From the NCBI GenBank assembly GCA_036867785.1, contig CP145414.1, forward strand, positions 310,001 through 374,000: DNA of 64,000 nt. Direction: 5' to 3'. The position numbers were made by a program, and so were the translations under genes. Below, piece after piece: positions 20,101 through 29,595 of the stretch. How positions within the stretch are numbered: the first letter of the stretch is position 1; each line of letters begins with the position of its first letter. The stretch is from Plasmodiophora brassicae (lineage: Eukaryota; Endomyxa: Phytomyxea; Phytomyxea; Plasmodiophorida). The notes under the pieces were generated by a model. It made no database searches. It saw nothing but the letters and a program-made list of their open reading frames with translations, and had not been told where the DNA came from.

Positions 20101-20745
20101 TTCAGGTACCTCAACGGCACGCGCAACTACGGGCTCCTGTTCGAAGGAGGTGGGGAAGCAACCACACCATTCCTAGTCGGCTATTCCGACTCTGACTGGG
20201 CAGGAGACGTCGACTCACGTCGGTCAACTTCTGGATACGTGTTCCTTCTGAATGGCTGTCCGGTTTCGTTCCGTTCTAAGAAGCAGACCACAGTCGCGTT
20301 ATCATCGTGCGAGGCGGAGACGGTGGCATCAACACTCGCGGCAACAGAAGGCGTATGGTTGCGCAATGTGCTGGACGAACTAGGTTTTCCACAAGCTCAG
20401 CCTACGCTCCTAAACGTGGACAACCAGGGGGCGATCGCGTTTGCCAACAGTGAAATCAACCACAGCAAAATGAAACACCTCGCGCTCAAGGATCACTTCG
20501 TCAGAGAACTGGTGGCATCCAACCTGATCAAGGTGCACTATGTTCGCTCAAGTGACAATCTAGCCGATATCTTCACGAAGCCGCTGGGGAAGGTCAAGTT
20601 TGTCGAATTCCGGCAGGCTCTCAAGTGCGTACCTCGTCCTGACCGAATCCCGAACTCTTCGGTCGAGGGGGCGAATCAGGACACTGTTGCGACCTCGAGT
20701 TCGCAGTCCGTGGCGGAGTCCGTGGCGGAGTTCGTTGCTGACTGA
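17111..20745 (+). CDS. Pol: retropepsin, copia integrase, RT and RNase H
   Basis: Entered by -1 frameshift from gag, about 1,210 codons. Protease: 'ALIDSGATNDFI' and the downstream 'ILGMTWLSRHNPNINW', a Ty3/gypsy-type retropepsin. GAG-pre-integrase zinc HHCC: 'RWHHRLGHRN..CEGCTVAKAK'. Integrase: D in 'RIDVDECGPL', 'FGDNDGVF', and 'YSSKQNGVSERGHLTLMDSG'. RT: 'YKARLCILGYKQREG', 'DVMTAFLNAYL' and catalytic 'YVDDIPIVG'. RNase H: 'YSDSDWAGDVDSRRSTSGY', 'VALSSCEAE', 'NLADIFTKPL'. The order PR-IN-RT-RH is that of copia. The stop lies inside the 3' LTR, so the LTR encodes the last 24 residues. Confidence 0.9.
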
Positions 20746-20862
20746 CCTATCTGGCTTTGCGGACATTCCGGACATTCTCACGGTGCTGCCATGGCAGTTC
20801 ACGGACTACTAAAGTTATTCTGTTATTGTCCTGCTTGAGTTCACGTGTCCCGTGCTTCAATT
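20674..20862 (+). repeat. 3' LTR
   Basis: 189 bp, identical by eye to the 5' LTR. Pol coding sequence runs into its first 72 bases. Confidence 0.85.
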
Positions 20863-21663
20863 ACCTGTGTCTCCCTCGTCTTCACGCGGAGCAGCCGGAC
20901 ATCCAGCGTGCCGCCGCGTTCGGTCGACAGGCGCAGGCTCTGCTGCGTCTGCTTCGCCATCATCACATCCGATGTTCGACCCATCAGCAGGACGCCCATG
21001 TTCAATGCGAATCTGCGGGATCCGTTAGCCACATGCGAGTTATACTACGCGTTCCTCAACTTACAATAGCGAGAAGCTCTTCGGGTTGTCGAGCTCGGCC
21101 AGGACATTCGATGCGATGATCCAATCGGTCTCCGTGAAAGGAGCCGCGTTGGTCGCGATAACTTGCCCGGCCTGAACTCGCGTCTTGGTCACGTCGTTGA
21201 CCAGCCGGTTTACGCTCGGCGCCCATTCCTGCGGCGACAGCCATCCACACTGCGCAGTGATGTCCCGGCAGCGGTACATCATGTCCACGTGGATTTGGGA
21301 CAGGTACTGGGTGAGTGTTCCTGGTCGGACATGGATGCCGGTACGGCACCATGCAAGGAAACGCTCGAACAAGTAGCGGCCGCACTGTCCCTTAACGTCC
21401 GCTTCGCACATAGACGCGTACGATTCTGGCGCCTGCCGTCCTGCCCGTCTTCGTGTTATTGCATGCGTTGAAACACCGGCACATATATAATCAGCTCTAC
21501 CTTCTGCGCGTTCCCGCACCAGGAAACGATCAAAGTGGTTCCTGGCCGTCTCGAACGTGTTTTGGCCGTCGGGACGCGATGGCCAGAGTTGGCCAGGCGC
21601 AGGCGGTGCTGGTGGTTGCCTCAAAGCCTCTTCGTGAGACGCCGCCTTGCGTTCCCGCGTCAT
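20863..21663 (-). pseudogene. tyrosine recombinase, C-terminally truncated
   Basis: The ATG at 21663 ('MTRERKAASHEEALRQ') starts exon 1. It encodes an N-terminal SAM-like segment ('QNTFETARNHFDRFLVRERA') and runs to the same splice donor as the left fragment. About 50 codons of exon 2 follow, up to '..VKTRETQ', and then the LTR interrupts it. The catalytic H-x-x-R and Tyr are therefore lost. The frame is open for about 100 codons upstream of this ATG without an obvious domain. Confidence 0.6.
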
Positions 21664-21943
21664 CGCTTTTCTGTATGGAAGCCGGAGTTGCTCGTCTGTG
21701 ACTTCGAGCGTGGTGGTACCCGCGTCCGTGAACGCGCTTGCAGCAGTGCCTCGTTCCGATGTGACGGGCAGGGAAGAAAGCCGCCGTGACAGGAAGAAAG
21801 TGGCCGTGCCAGGAAGAAAGCAGCCGAGTAGTGGTGCGAGCAACCAATGTGACGCGCAGCAAGTGCCTGGAACTCGGAAGCCCCACCGAACGCCCCACCG
21901 GCCGGATGCCCCACGGAATGCCCCACCGAGCGGCCCTTTACTG
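20863..21943 (-). mobile_element. Crypton-type element, 5' half
   Basis: The minus-strand element continues from the 3' LTR to the first base of the Harbinger transposon. Its first 624 bp repeat the end of the left Crypton piece (15147-15770). It carries the N-terminal half of the recombinase gene and presumably its promoter. The true outer end on this side is not identified; the Harbinger insertion may interrupt it. Confidence 0.6.
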
Positions 21944-22018
21944 GGAGCTGCGGGAACGCGTGCGTTCGCCATATCTGGACATTCTAGTTGACCTGACGCC
22001 TTTCAAATATGTGACAGT

Positions 22019-22957
22019 TTATTGCATTGTTTCGGCTGGCTCGTGTTCGACAAATTCGGACACAATTTTGTCAGCCAATGGAACTGCATACGGCGGCTTA
22101 TTCGCCGCGAGCTCCCACAGCACGAACCGACCCGACGTCGCCGAATTGACCCCCACTTTTTTCCATGTCGACGTGTCGGGGTTGACAGGAATGGGGAGTC
22201 TTATGCGAAATGTCGTTCGGGGCGCCTGACTGTACGATGGACGGTGGTGCGCGAGTTCTTCATCGAGCGCATTCAGGCGTCCGTAGTATGTCTGCGGTTC
22301 GTCCGTCGATGCCCAAGTCGCGCACATGACCTGGGGTGAGAATAACGCAGTCGGCCAGCCATAGGAAATGATGGCGGTCTGGGCGTCGTCCTCATCTAGA
22401 TCGACATGGACGTCCTTGGCGTCGGGAATGCCGAACATCCCCGCACAGATGACCACGCGGTCCGTCTTTGTCGCTGCATCCCGGTAGACGGCGGCAAACA
22501 CGGGAGGATTGTCGATATCCACGGCGGTACGGGTCTCCGACTCGCTGGGCAGAGCAAGCTTGTACCTCTTCCGACTGCTTTTTGAATCCGAGTCATCGCC
22601 ATTGGATTCATCATTGTCCTCGCTCTTGTCTTCTGGCGCGCTTGTATCACCTCCTTCATTGTCGCCTTCTTTGCCTTCTTCAGACGAGCGCACTGGAGTA
22701 CATATTAGAATAAATAAACGTAATGGTGTACGTTGCTTACGGAAAGTGCCCTGCTTCAGCTTCGTCTCGTTAAAATGACGCCGGAACTTGTCCATGGTGT
22801 ACGCCTGGAAATCTGGATACTTATTGTATACGTCCTGCGGCCGAGTCGTCGAGGTTATCGTCCCGTCGGCGCAAAGCCTGTCCAGCAGTCGTTGCGCCGC
22901 AGACTTCTGGGTCCAACGCTTCATTTTAGGGTGTGTCGCGTTCTCACGTTGCAACAT
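22019..22957 (-). CDS. Harbinger accessory protein (ORF2), copy 1
   Basis: Starts at ATG 22957. The open frame is 312 aa, but a 48-nt GTAAGC..CTCCAG segment near 22699-22746 looks like an intron that happens to be a multiple of three with no stop. The spliced form would be about 296 aa. The N-terminal domain ('KSAAQRLLDRLCADGTITST', 'DVYNKYPDFQAYTMDKFRRH') resembles a DNA-binding module that I associate with second ORFs of protist Harbinger elements. An acidic low-complexity tract follows, then a beta-rich C-terminal half. In known Harbingers the second protein helps nuclear import and TIR binding of the transposase. No enzyme motif is seen. Confidence 0.7.
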   Translation of the reverse strand: MLQRENATHPKMKRWTQKSAAQRLLDRLCADGTITSTTRPQDVYNKYPDFQAYTMDKFRRHFNETKLKQGTFRKQRTPLRLFILICTPVRSSEEGKEGDNEGGDTSAPEDKSEDNDESNGDDSDSKSSRKRYKLALPSESETRTAVDIDNPPVFAAVYRDAATKTDRVVICAGMFGIPDAKDVHVDLDEDDAQTAIISYGWPTALFSPQVMCATWASTDEPQTYYGRLNALDEELAHHRPSYSQAPRTTFRIRLPIPVNPDTSTWKKVGVNSATSGRFVLWELAANKPPYAVPLADKIVSEFVEHEPAETMQ

Positions 22958-23097
22958 CGGTCACCAGATGTTTCAACGCAGTTCTCCCTCCGTTCGTCTA
23001 ATTGGGCCCCGTTTCGGATTGGGCCCCCTTCGTCGGGTCGGGCGACCCCCTCGTCGGATCTGGCACCCGGCATCCCGTTTGTCGGATCGGGGCTCTA

Positions 23098-23164
23098 CGC
23101 CAATGACGTATTTGGCGTGAAGGCAATCGACGGCTTTTGCAGCACGCCAAATACGTCATTGGCG
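23098..23164. repeat. palindrome between the divergent Harbinger genes, copy 1
   Basis: CGCCAATGACGTATTTGGCG followed by TG, a 22-23 nt loop, and then the exact reverse complement. The core TATTTGGCG recurs again at about 23561-23570. This could be a regulatory or protein-binding site. Confidence 0.8.
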
Positions 23165-23434
23165 CCTGTAACGTAACGCAGGAACGTCTACTCATACAAC
23201 TTCTCCGTCATACCCTGTGTGGCCGATACGGTCTATGACCTGGTTAGCGAGTAAGTTAACACACCATATCGTGAACACCTTATACGTACCCTGCGGAATC
23301 GATAATGAAGGATTTCTCTTGAAATGCGGGCATTTGAACTTGAACATTATGCCGGTGCCCCGACCATTTGTGAACCTGATTATAACACAGCCATTTATGT
23401 GGAACACAATTAGTCACGATTGAAAGAAAGTCGA

Positions 23435-24516
23435 ATGTACGTAGCAGCCGGCAACTATCAAAGAAGAAGATATCGCGAAGCTATAGACGAGATATTGGCA
23501 CTGGAATTGGTGTAGTACCGACGTTTCATCAACCTACGGACGTTTTGCATGGCGCCAAAGTCGTATTTGGCGTCAAGCCAAACGTCAACATTGGCCGCAC
23601 GCAAATGTCGACTTTGGCGGAGGCTGCCACAGCCGACGACTTCTGGGCGTTGGGACATACCCTGACCCGGCATCGGGTATCGCATGGGAGAGCCACCGGG
23701 CATCGTCGGTTCCGGGCGATGTTTGGTGTTTCCCCAGACGTTTGCTCTCTGCTGTGGGCATTATTGCGAGGTGACCTGCCGCAAACAGCGAAGCCGATTC
23801 ACTTATTGTGGTCGCTTCTGTTCTTAAAACGGTACGATACTGAGCACATCAACCGAGCAATAACGGGAGCCGATGAAAAAACGTTCCGGAAATGGGTATG
23901 GGCGTTCATACAGCGGCTTGCCAATCTTGCAGTGGTATTATTCGCATACAACTGGCATGTTTAATTCGTGGTTGACCTGTGCATTCAGATCCAATGGAAA
24001 GACCGCTTCGCCGGTGCTCCAAGGCATTGCAATTGTTTCGTGTCTTTGGACGCGACTGATTGCCCCATACAGGAGCCGTCGCCGTTCGATCGAAAATGGT
24101 ATTCCCACAAAACCAATGGGCCAGGGGTCCGGTACGAGGTTGGCATATGTATTAGAACTGGTCGAATTGTCTGGGTCTCCGGGGGTGTTCCTTGTGGTGA
24201 TTGGCCCGACCTAAAGCTGGCACGGTTCGGTTACCTGGCACATGTTCGCCAAGGGGAAGTAACGATTGCGGACAAAGGTTACCGTGATCGTGGCTTTTTC
24301 AAGTGGCCTGAAGATGATGATCCAATGAACACCATAATCAAACGCATTTTGGCCCGACACGAAACGGTCAACAAGCGTCTGAAGGTGTTCGAAGTGCTGA
24401 ACCAGCCGTTCCGACATCCGCGCTATCGCCATCCGCAATGCATGCATGCGGTCGCCAACGTTGTGCAAATGATGCTGCAGAACGGCGAACCATTATTTAG
24501 TGTCCAACCAGTATGA
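23435..24516 (+). CDS. PIF/Harbinger DDE transposase, copy 1
   Basis: Probable exons: 23435 onward ('MYVAAGNYQRRRYREA..'), an intron to about 23574, a middle exon, an intron of about 54 nt near 23933-23990, and a last exon to 24516. The nuclease domain has 'VSLDATDCPIQEP' (first D), 'VPCGDWPDLKLAR' (second D), 'IADKGYRDRGF', and E in 'ARHETVNKRLKVF', the DDE_Tnp_4 layout. If the first intron is wrong, translation could start at the ATG at 23605. No disabling change was seen, so both copies look potentially functional. Confidence 0.88.
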
Positions 24517-24870
24517 TCCCACAGCATATGCATCGATCACCACTGAGCATATGGCGCATATTCCCCAACATTTTGTTAAACGCTTTCAGTTCAACGCGCC
24601 AGCAGCTTTGCCAGCTCTCGTATATGGAAATTACTACCGGGTGTTACTAAGTCCATACTCTACGATGTCACAAGGATGCAGATTTATTATCATTGTTGGG
24701 TTCTGATCAATTATTGTTATTGGTAGCAGATTTCGTAATGTATGACGGTTCCCGCAGCTCCCTGATATGCATTTAAAATAATGTGTTGAGCGTTTGCGGG
24801 ACGGAAAAAACGAGGACGGCGCTGGGCGGCCGCGACGACGTCACTGAAGGCTGCCCCGACCCTTCGGTGA

Positions 24871-26257
24871 ATGCCTTCCGCAGTCACTGACGGCAGCGGC
24901 AGCGAGTCGCCGTCGATGCAGAGGACGGCTGGTCGGACGCAGCAGTTCATCGCCTGTTCGCTGGTGGTCTTCTCCTGTTTCACGGTGTATGGCGTTCTGC
25001 AGGTGGGACAACCCGGGCGGGCGGCGCGCGCGTTGACCACTGATAGCGCTGCTGGCCAATGCAGGAGTATATACTGAAGCGGATTCCGGGATACGAATAC
25101 GGGACGTTCATGACGCTGTTCCAGTTCACCGTGTCCGGGTTGCTGATGCACGTGTACCGGAACGTGTCCGCAGGCGGCCAGAAGCCGACCAACGCCCCGA
25201 TCCACGCGTTCGCCATGATCGCGCTGCTGTCCGTCGCGTATGTTACGGGTCTGTCCACAGGTCGCCACATTGGTGGCTGACCGGCTTCGAACGCAGGACC
25301 GTCGGCCTGAGCAATGTGTCCGTTTCGTATCTGAACTATCCGACTCAAGTCCTGTTGAAGAACGCGAAACTGATCCCGGTGATGCTTGTCGGGAGATTGT
25401 GGCTGGGGAAGGCGTACTCTACGTTGCACTATGTTGCCGTTGTTTCGCTGACGGTCGGGCTCATCATTTTCTCTGTCGGCGACTCCTTGTCGAAGACCGA
25501 GTTCAACGTCATGGGTAGCGCGTCCTGCTGGGTTCCTGCGTTCATCCGCTGCTGACCCGGGATAGGTCTTGTACTCATCAGTGGCGCCCTGCTTGCCGAT
25601 GCGTTCATTGGCAACGTCCAGGAACACATTCTGTCAGCGTATCGCGTTTCGACTGTTGAGCTTGTGGGGACGACGCCGCCGTCGCGACCGACGCCCGTCG
25701 TCTCACACGTGACGCGTTTCAGATTTATTTCACAAAGCTGTTTGGCGCCATGTTCATCTGCTTCGTATGTCTCGCCATGGGGGAACTGTCACCTGCGCTC
25801 CAGTTTGTCCAAAGTCACCCATCGACGGTTGCGTACCTATTGGTAAGCGGTCGCATTCGCTGTGCTGCTCGAACTCACGGTTCGCGAAGATGTACAGTGT
25901 CTCAGGCATGGTCGGCGAGCTATCCGTGCTGACCCTCATCGAACTGGTATGTATGGCCACACTGTCACGACACGAGTCACTGTTCCCATGGTTGGATAGT
26001 TTGGTGCCCTCGAAGCTGTCACTGTGACATCGCTGCGGAAAATGTTTACAATCATCCTGAGCTTCCTCCTGTTCCCCAAGCCCGTCAGTGCAATGCATTA
26101 CGCTGGCGCCGCGATTGTGTTCGGCGCGATCGCGCTCAACGTCTACACGAAGAACGCGAAGGCCATCGACCCCATCATCGCGAGGATAATGCTACGAATC
26201 GGCTACAAGAAGCCGATAGCATATACGACGCTCGACCAAGTGCAGACCATGGCATAA
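24871..26257 (+). CDS. SLC35B3-like PAPS/nucleotide-sugar transporter
   Basis: Multi-exon membrane protein starting at ATG 24871. Fragments in order are '..FIACSLVVFSCFTVYGVLQ', 'YEYGTFMTLFQFTVSGLL', 'LSNVSVSYLNYPTQVLLKNA', 'KLIPVMLVGRLWLGKAYS', 'GALLADAFIGNVQEHILSAY', 'SLRKMFTIILSFLLFPKPVS' and 'LNVYTKNAKAID'. The 'LNYPTQV..K..KLIPVM' and 'ADA.IGN.QE' motifs are those of the adenosine 3'-phosphate 5'-phosphosulfate transporter group. Function: Golgi import of PAPS for sulfation, with about ten membrane spans. At least five short introns; exact boundaries in the middle were not resolved. The start lies 107 bp after Harbinger copy 1. Confidence 0.85.
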
Positions 26258-26320
26258 TGCAATCGCATTACTGATGGCGCCGACATTGTTCTTCATAATC
26301 TAACATTATAAAATATTCCT

Positions 26321-27692
26321 TTACTTTACATGCCTCCGCTGCTTGCTTACTACGGCAGCCCGTTTCTTGACCTTCTTCTTGACCTTGAACTTCCGTTTCT
26401 CACGCTGCTCCGCTTTAGCAACCTTCTTCGCCTCCTTGCGCTGCTCGCGCCGTTGCTCTTTGGTCAGCACAGGCCGATCGGGTTTGTCAGCGTGTGTAAC
26501 GTCGTCTGCGTCGTCACTTCCATCGTCATCATCACTAGCAGCACTGCCACTGCCAGAGGCTTCGCTGTCGGTTTCCTCTTCGCTACTGGATTCATCGTCG
26601 TCTGCATCGCTGACGACCATTCGTCGGAGCGCCAGCGACAGCATTGCGCTACCCTGGATCTCAGCGCGGGGCGCTTCACGATCGAAGTCATACAGCTGGT
26701 CCAGCGATGTTGGCATTGTGCAATGTGCGAATTCGCTCTCCTTCAGGTCGACTTCGTCACCGCCGTCCGCCACATGCTGCTCTGCTTCAGCTAACTTGTC
26801 GTCAAACATGGCCTGAGAAGCGAAACACGTTACCGCTTAACGTTTTCAGCATTGGGGAAATCGGAATCCTTACCTGAAGCGCGCCTTCGTCGCCCAGGGA
26901 CGCGTCGGTAATGATCTCGAAGAGCGTACGAGGAGCAACACACAGTACGTTGTGCTTGTTTCTGAAGAAGTTCGTGATGTTTCGACAGTCGGCAAACAGG
27001 AACTCCAACGCCATCGGATGGTCCATCTCGACCGACTGCGACACATCGATGAGGACGCATTGCCCTTCGTGATACAGGATGTTGTACTCGCTCAAATCGG
27101 CGTGGACTAATCGGCAGACGTGAAACATGCGATACATAATGCCGACCATCTGCTCGTATGCCCCAGCGGCCTTCTTGGACGATAGCACAGCGTCCTTCAG
27201 GCGAGGCGCTGGAACTCCAGTGGTGCTGTCACCAATCATGGACATGACCAGCACGTGGGAGCGCAGGACAACCGGGCGTGGACAGGGAATCGCGGCAGAG
27301 TGCAGGCGTTTCAGGTTGCGAATCTCCTTCTCTGCCCAGACTTGGACCATCTTCAGGTTGTTGTTCTTGCAGAAGCCGTGTCGGAAACGGTGCTCGCCAA
27401 CAACGTACCGTTCGCGGTCCTTGAACACAAGGATGGCGGTCTTGAAGACCTTAACGGCGAGTTGCTCGTCGTTTCCGACGGCCCTGTACACATTGGCCTC
27501 TTTGCCAGTGGAAATGCACCCACCGATATCGCTGAGGACACCGGTATTGAGCATTTTGAACAAGATCAATCGGGTGCGGTGATCGAGACACTGATCGGTG
27601 GTGGCGCGTTCCTCTTTGCCGTGTCCTGGACCGGCCGTGGTACGCTGGACCTCGGGGCCGGCATCGTACCAGTCGTCGTCAGCGCCGCTCAT
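26321..27692 (-). CDS. RIO1: RIO1-type atypical protein kinase
   Basis: The start is ATG 27692 ('MSGADDDWYDAG'). The kinase core is intact: 'ISTGKEANVYRA' nucleotide loop, 'LAVKVFKT' Lys, the catalytic loop 'VHADLSEYNILY', and the metal-binding 'LIDVSQSVE'. The typical RIO1 insertion 'FKDRERYVVGEHRFRHGF' is present. One intron of about 60 nt near 26812-26874 precedes the last exon. That exon encodes an acidic then strongly basic tail ('KKVAKAEQREKRKFKVKKK') typical of RIO1. Role: late cytoplasmic maturation of the 40S subunit. Confidence 0.93.
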
Positions 27693-28394
27693 GGCAGATA
27701 CCCTCCAGGGAATCTGCGCGCGGACTCCGTGGAGCGCGCGGTCCAACCCCGAACCGACCAGGTCACATTGCAGGAGAGCCGAGCGTTTCGGTCGTTTATA
27801 ACGGGCGTGATAACGTCTGCCATAGTCTCATAGAGGAGTTACATAACGCGTTACGTCCCATTTATGACGACCAGAACACCAAATCATAGCTCACGCGTGC
27901 CTCAGATTATAAGTTCACTTCCTCGGTATCCGAGTCGGCCTATGTACCGATAACGTCGTCATGGACATCCTTCGGCTTCCGGACGCGATCGACCTAATCG
28001 CGATCACAGGTCTCCTCAAATTCGGTGTCGTCGACCGGATCCATCAGTTCGTTTTCTCCACACCTGTCGGCAGCACATTCCGGGCGAGATATTCCGTCCA
28101 GGAGTGGACATCAATGAGGCGCTCGAGGAGCCCGTCTATTGGCCGCGCGAGCGGAACCTTTCGCGACCAATTCGGACGAGTTGAACGAAACTGCGATACC
28201 ACGACGTTCATTACCTATTTGCATTTCCGGAACAGGTTTATCTTGCCTTTGAATTGTGGGCGTGGTGACGACGCGATGGTTCTGATCACGTTGGTTCACC
28301 GTGAAATCGGCCCGCGTGCGCGACAGCGGTCGCCAGGTCGCTGTATCACCTGAGGAGTATCCCTCAGCTTTACGATCTCGCCGTTACCGGTCCT
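27693..28394. other. region of no clear gene
   Basis: About 700 bp. One plus-strand open frame (27961-28353) has no recognisable domain, lacks a good start context and breaks in other frames. It may be degraded mobile DNA continuous with the copia remnant downstream. Confidence 0.4.
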
Positions 28395-29095
28395 ACCACA
28401 TCTGCAACGACAAGAGGGCGTTCGTGCAGATCAGAGGTCATGAGGAGAAGATACTGGGTGGAGACAAGGACTACAAGGGATGTCAAGTGGAAGGCATCGG
28501 CACGGTCAAGATCAGGACCGGTAACAACGAGATCGTAAAGCTGAGAGATACTCTGTACGTACGTACCCGCGTTGAAGACAAATCCGATTTCTGGACGGAA
28601 GGCCATTGATTCCGGGTGCGTTGCACGGCGCGACGAGAAGGTCACTGAGTACACAAGAAAGGCGACCAAGAAGTTGGCGCTGGTCCTGAAGCGCCTGTCG
28701 AATGGCTATTGGGGACAGGAGGGCACGCAAACGAAGGGAGAGGTTGAGGTGCTGTACGGGAAGCAGGAGGAGGCCAACACTGGAGCAATCTCAAGGTTAC
28801 GGAGCGAGACCAACTTGATTGGATCGTCGGGATCAGGATCACGAGACAAGCAAATGGAGACGTAGCGCTAAGTCAAGAAGCATACGTGAACGCGTTGTTA
28901 GAGAAGTCCAAGATGACGGAATGCAAGGGAGCAGCGACACCCATGGATGGGCATACACGACTGAGCGTTCGAGGTGGGAATCCCGCCTGCAAGAGACAGT
29001 GGCATTATCGTCGGCGGAGTCAGGGATCGTCGCGACTTCCAACCCGGGAGGTAGGCAAGCGGCGAGCAATGCCCCACTGCTGACGGCGTCGTCAC
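28395..29095 (+). pseudogene. decayed Ty1/copia retrotransposon remnant
   Basis: Pieces of a copia polyprotein survive in shifting frames. There is a protease-like segment ('ICNDKRAFVQIRG', 'GIGTVKIRTGNNEIVKLRD', 'TLYV') at about 28398-28560. The end of RT, 'LGIRITRQANGDVALSQEAY' and 'MTECKGAATPMDGHTRLS', is at about 28824-28970. An RNase H remnant, 'TVALSSAESG', is near 29000. Integrase and most of RT are deleted. No LTRs were found. It is much older than the intact element at 15.8-20.9 kb and of a different lineage, since its protease is copia-type. Confidence 0.7.
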
Positions 29096-29595
29096 TCGTC
29101 AGCGGTCGGAGGCCGCCTGTCACCGTGGCGTTACCTAAAACGTCCAGGAAGACGTCCCCGGAGCAGGGGGCTGCGCTGGGTGGTCAAGGAATAATAAATA
29201 TCCCGTGACAGGGTGTGTGTGTGTGTGTATAGGAACCATGGACCTGTACGTACTACGCGTTGGAACGCGCGCGATCGACGGCCAGCTTAGCTCGACACCC
29301 GGCGGCGCGGCCTTCTCGGCGGCGAATCGAGGCGCCCCGCGTCTCCATATATCTGGTGTAACCATTAACTGGGCGTTACCGGTAGTACCCAGTCGGCGCT
29401 GGGTCGTATCGGCGCGGGGTGGCTGACAAAACGGGTCTGGGCCGGCCCGTCCCACTGCCCCGCGTTCTATGAATAGACGGGGCGGCCCCGGGGCAAGCCA
29501 CGCACAAATCGGGGGAAGTGCGCTGGGCCACGACGGCCAGGAGGTAACCCACGCGCCCGCCCCGCGCCACTGGTTGCTCCAGACGCGACAATCCG
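29096..29595. other. intergenic with a (GT)n microsatellite
   Basis: About 500 bp upstream of the second C2H2 gene. A run of about eight GT units lies at 29212-29228. No coding signal. Confidence 0.5.

Larger units (their letters stand above)
15771..20862 (+). mobile_element. intact LTR retrotransposon: gypsy-like Gag/PR with copia-type IN-RT-RH
   Basis: 5,092 bp, bounded by two 189-bp LTRs that look identical by eye (15771-15959 and 20674-20862). Order is LTR, repeat-rich leader, gag, protease, integrase, reverse transcriptase, RNase H, LTR. Both reading frames are open and key motifs are intact. With identical LTRs this implies a recent, possibly active insertion. A purine-rich tract (GTCGAGGGGGCG) precedes the 3' LTR. 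Exact LTR ends are uncertain by up to about 11 bp, because AATCAG also occurs in the neighbouring Crypton. No matching target duplication was found (left flank CATAT, right flank ACCTG). Confidence 0.9.
21944..24761. mobile_element. PIF/Harbinger DNA transposon, copy 1
   Basis: 2,818 bp with 14-bp terminal inverted repeats (GGAGCTGCGGGAAC / GTTCCCGCAGCTCC). The 3-bp target duplication is CTG (21941-21943 and 24762-24764). Two divergent genes are present, an ORF2 protein (minus) and a DDE transposase (plus), the standard Harbinger arrangement. It has the same length as copy 2 (34660-37477); one base difference was noticed, in the central palindrome. It was inserted into or beside the Crypton. 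Confidence 0.93.

Noticed and set aside
15147-21486. A 624-bp target-site duplication made by the retrotransposon
   Set aside because: Integrase makes staggered cuts of about 4-6 bp. Recombination between two element-bearing Crypton copies explains the direct repeats better.
21664-21972. N-terminal extension of the Crypton recombinase up to the Harbinger TIR
   Set aside because: The first residues are encoded by the Harbinger TIR itself, and the region is low complexity. ATG 21663 is a better start.
27961-28353. Plus-strand gene upstream of the copia remnant
   Set aside because: No recognisable domain, no splice-supported continuation, next to decayed mobile DNA; kept only as an unassigned stretch.
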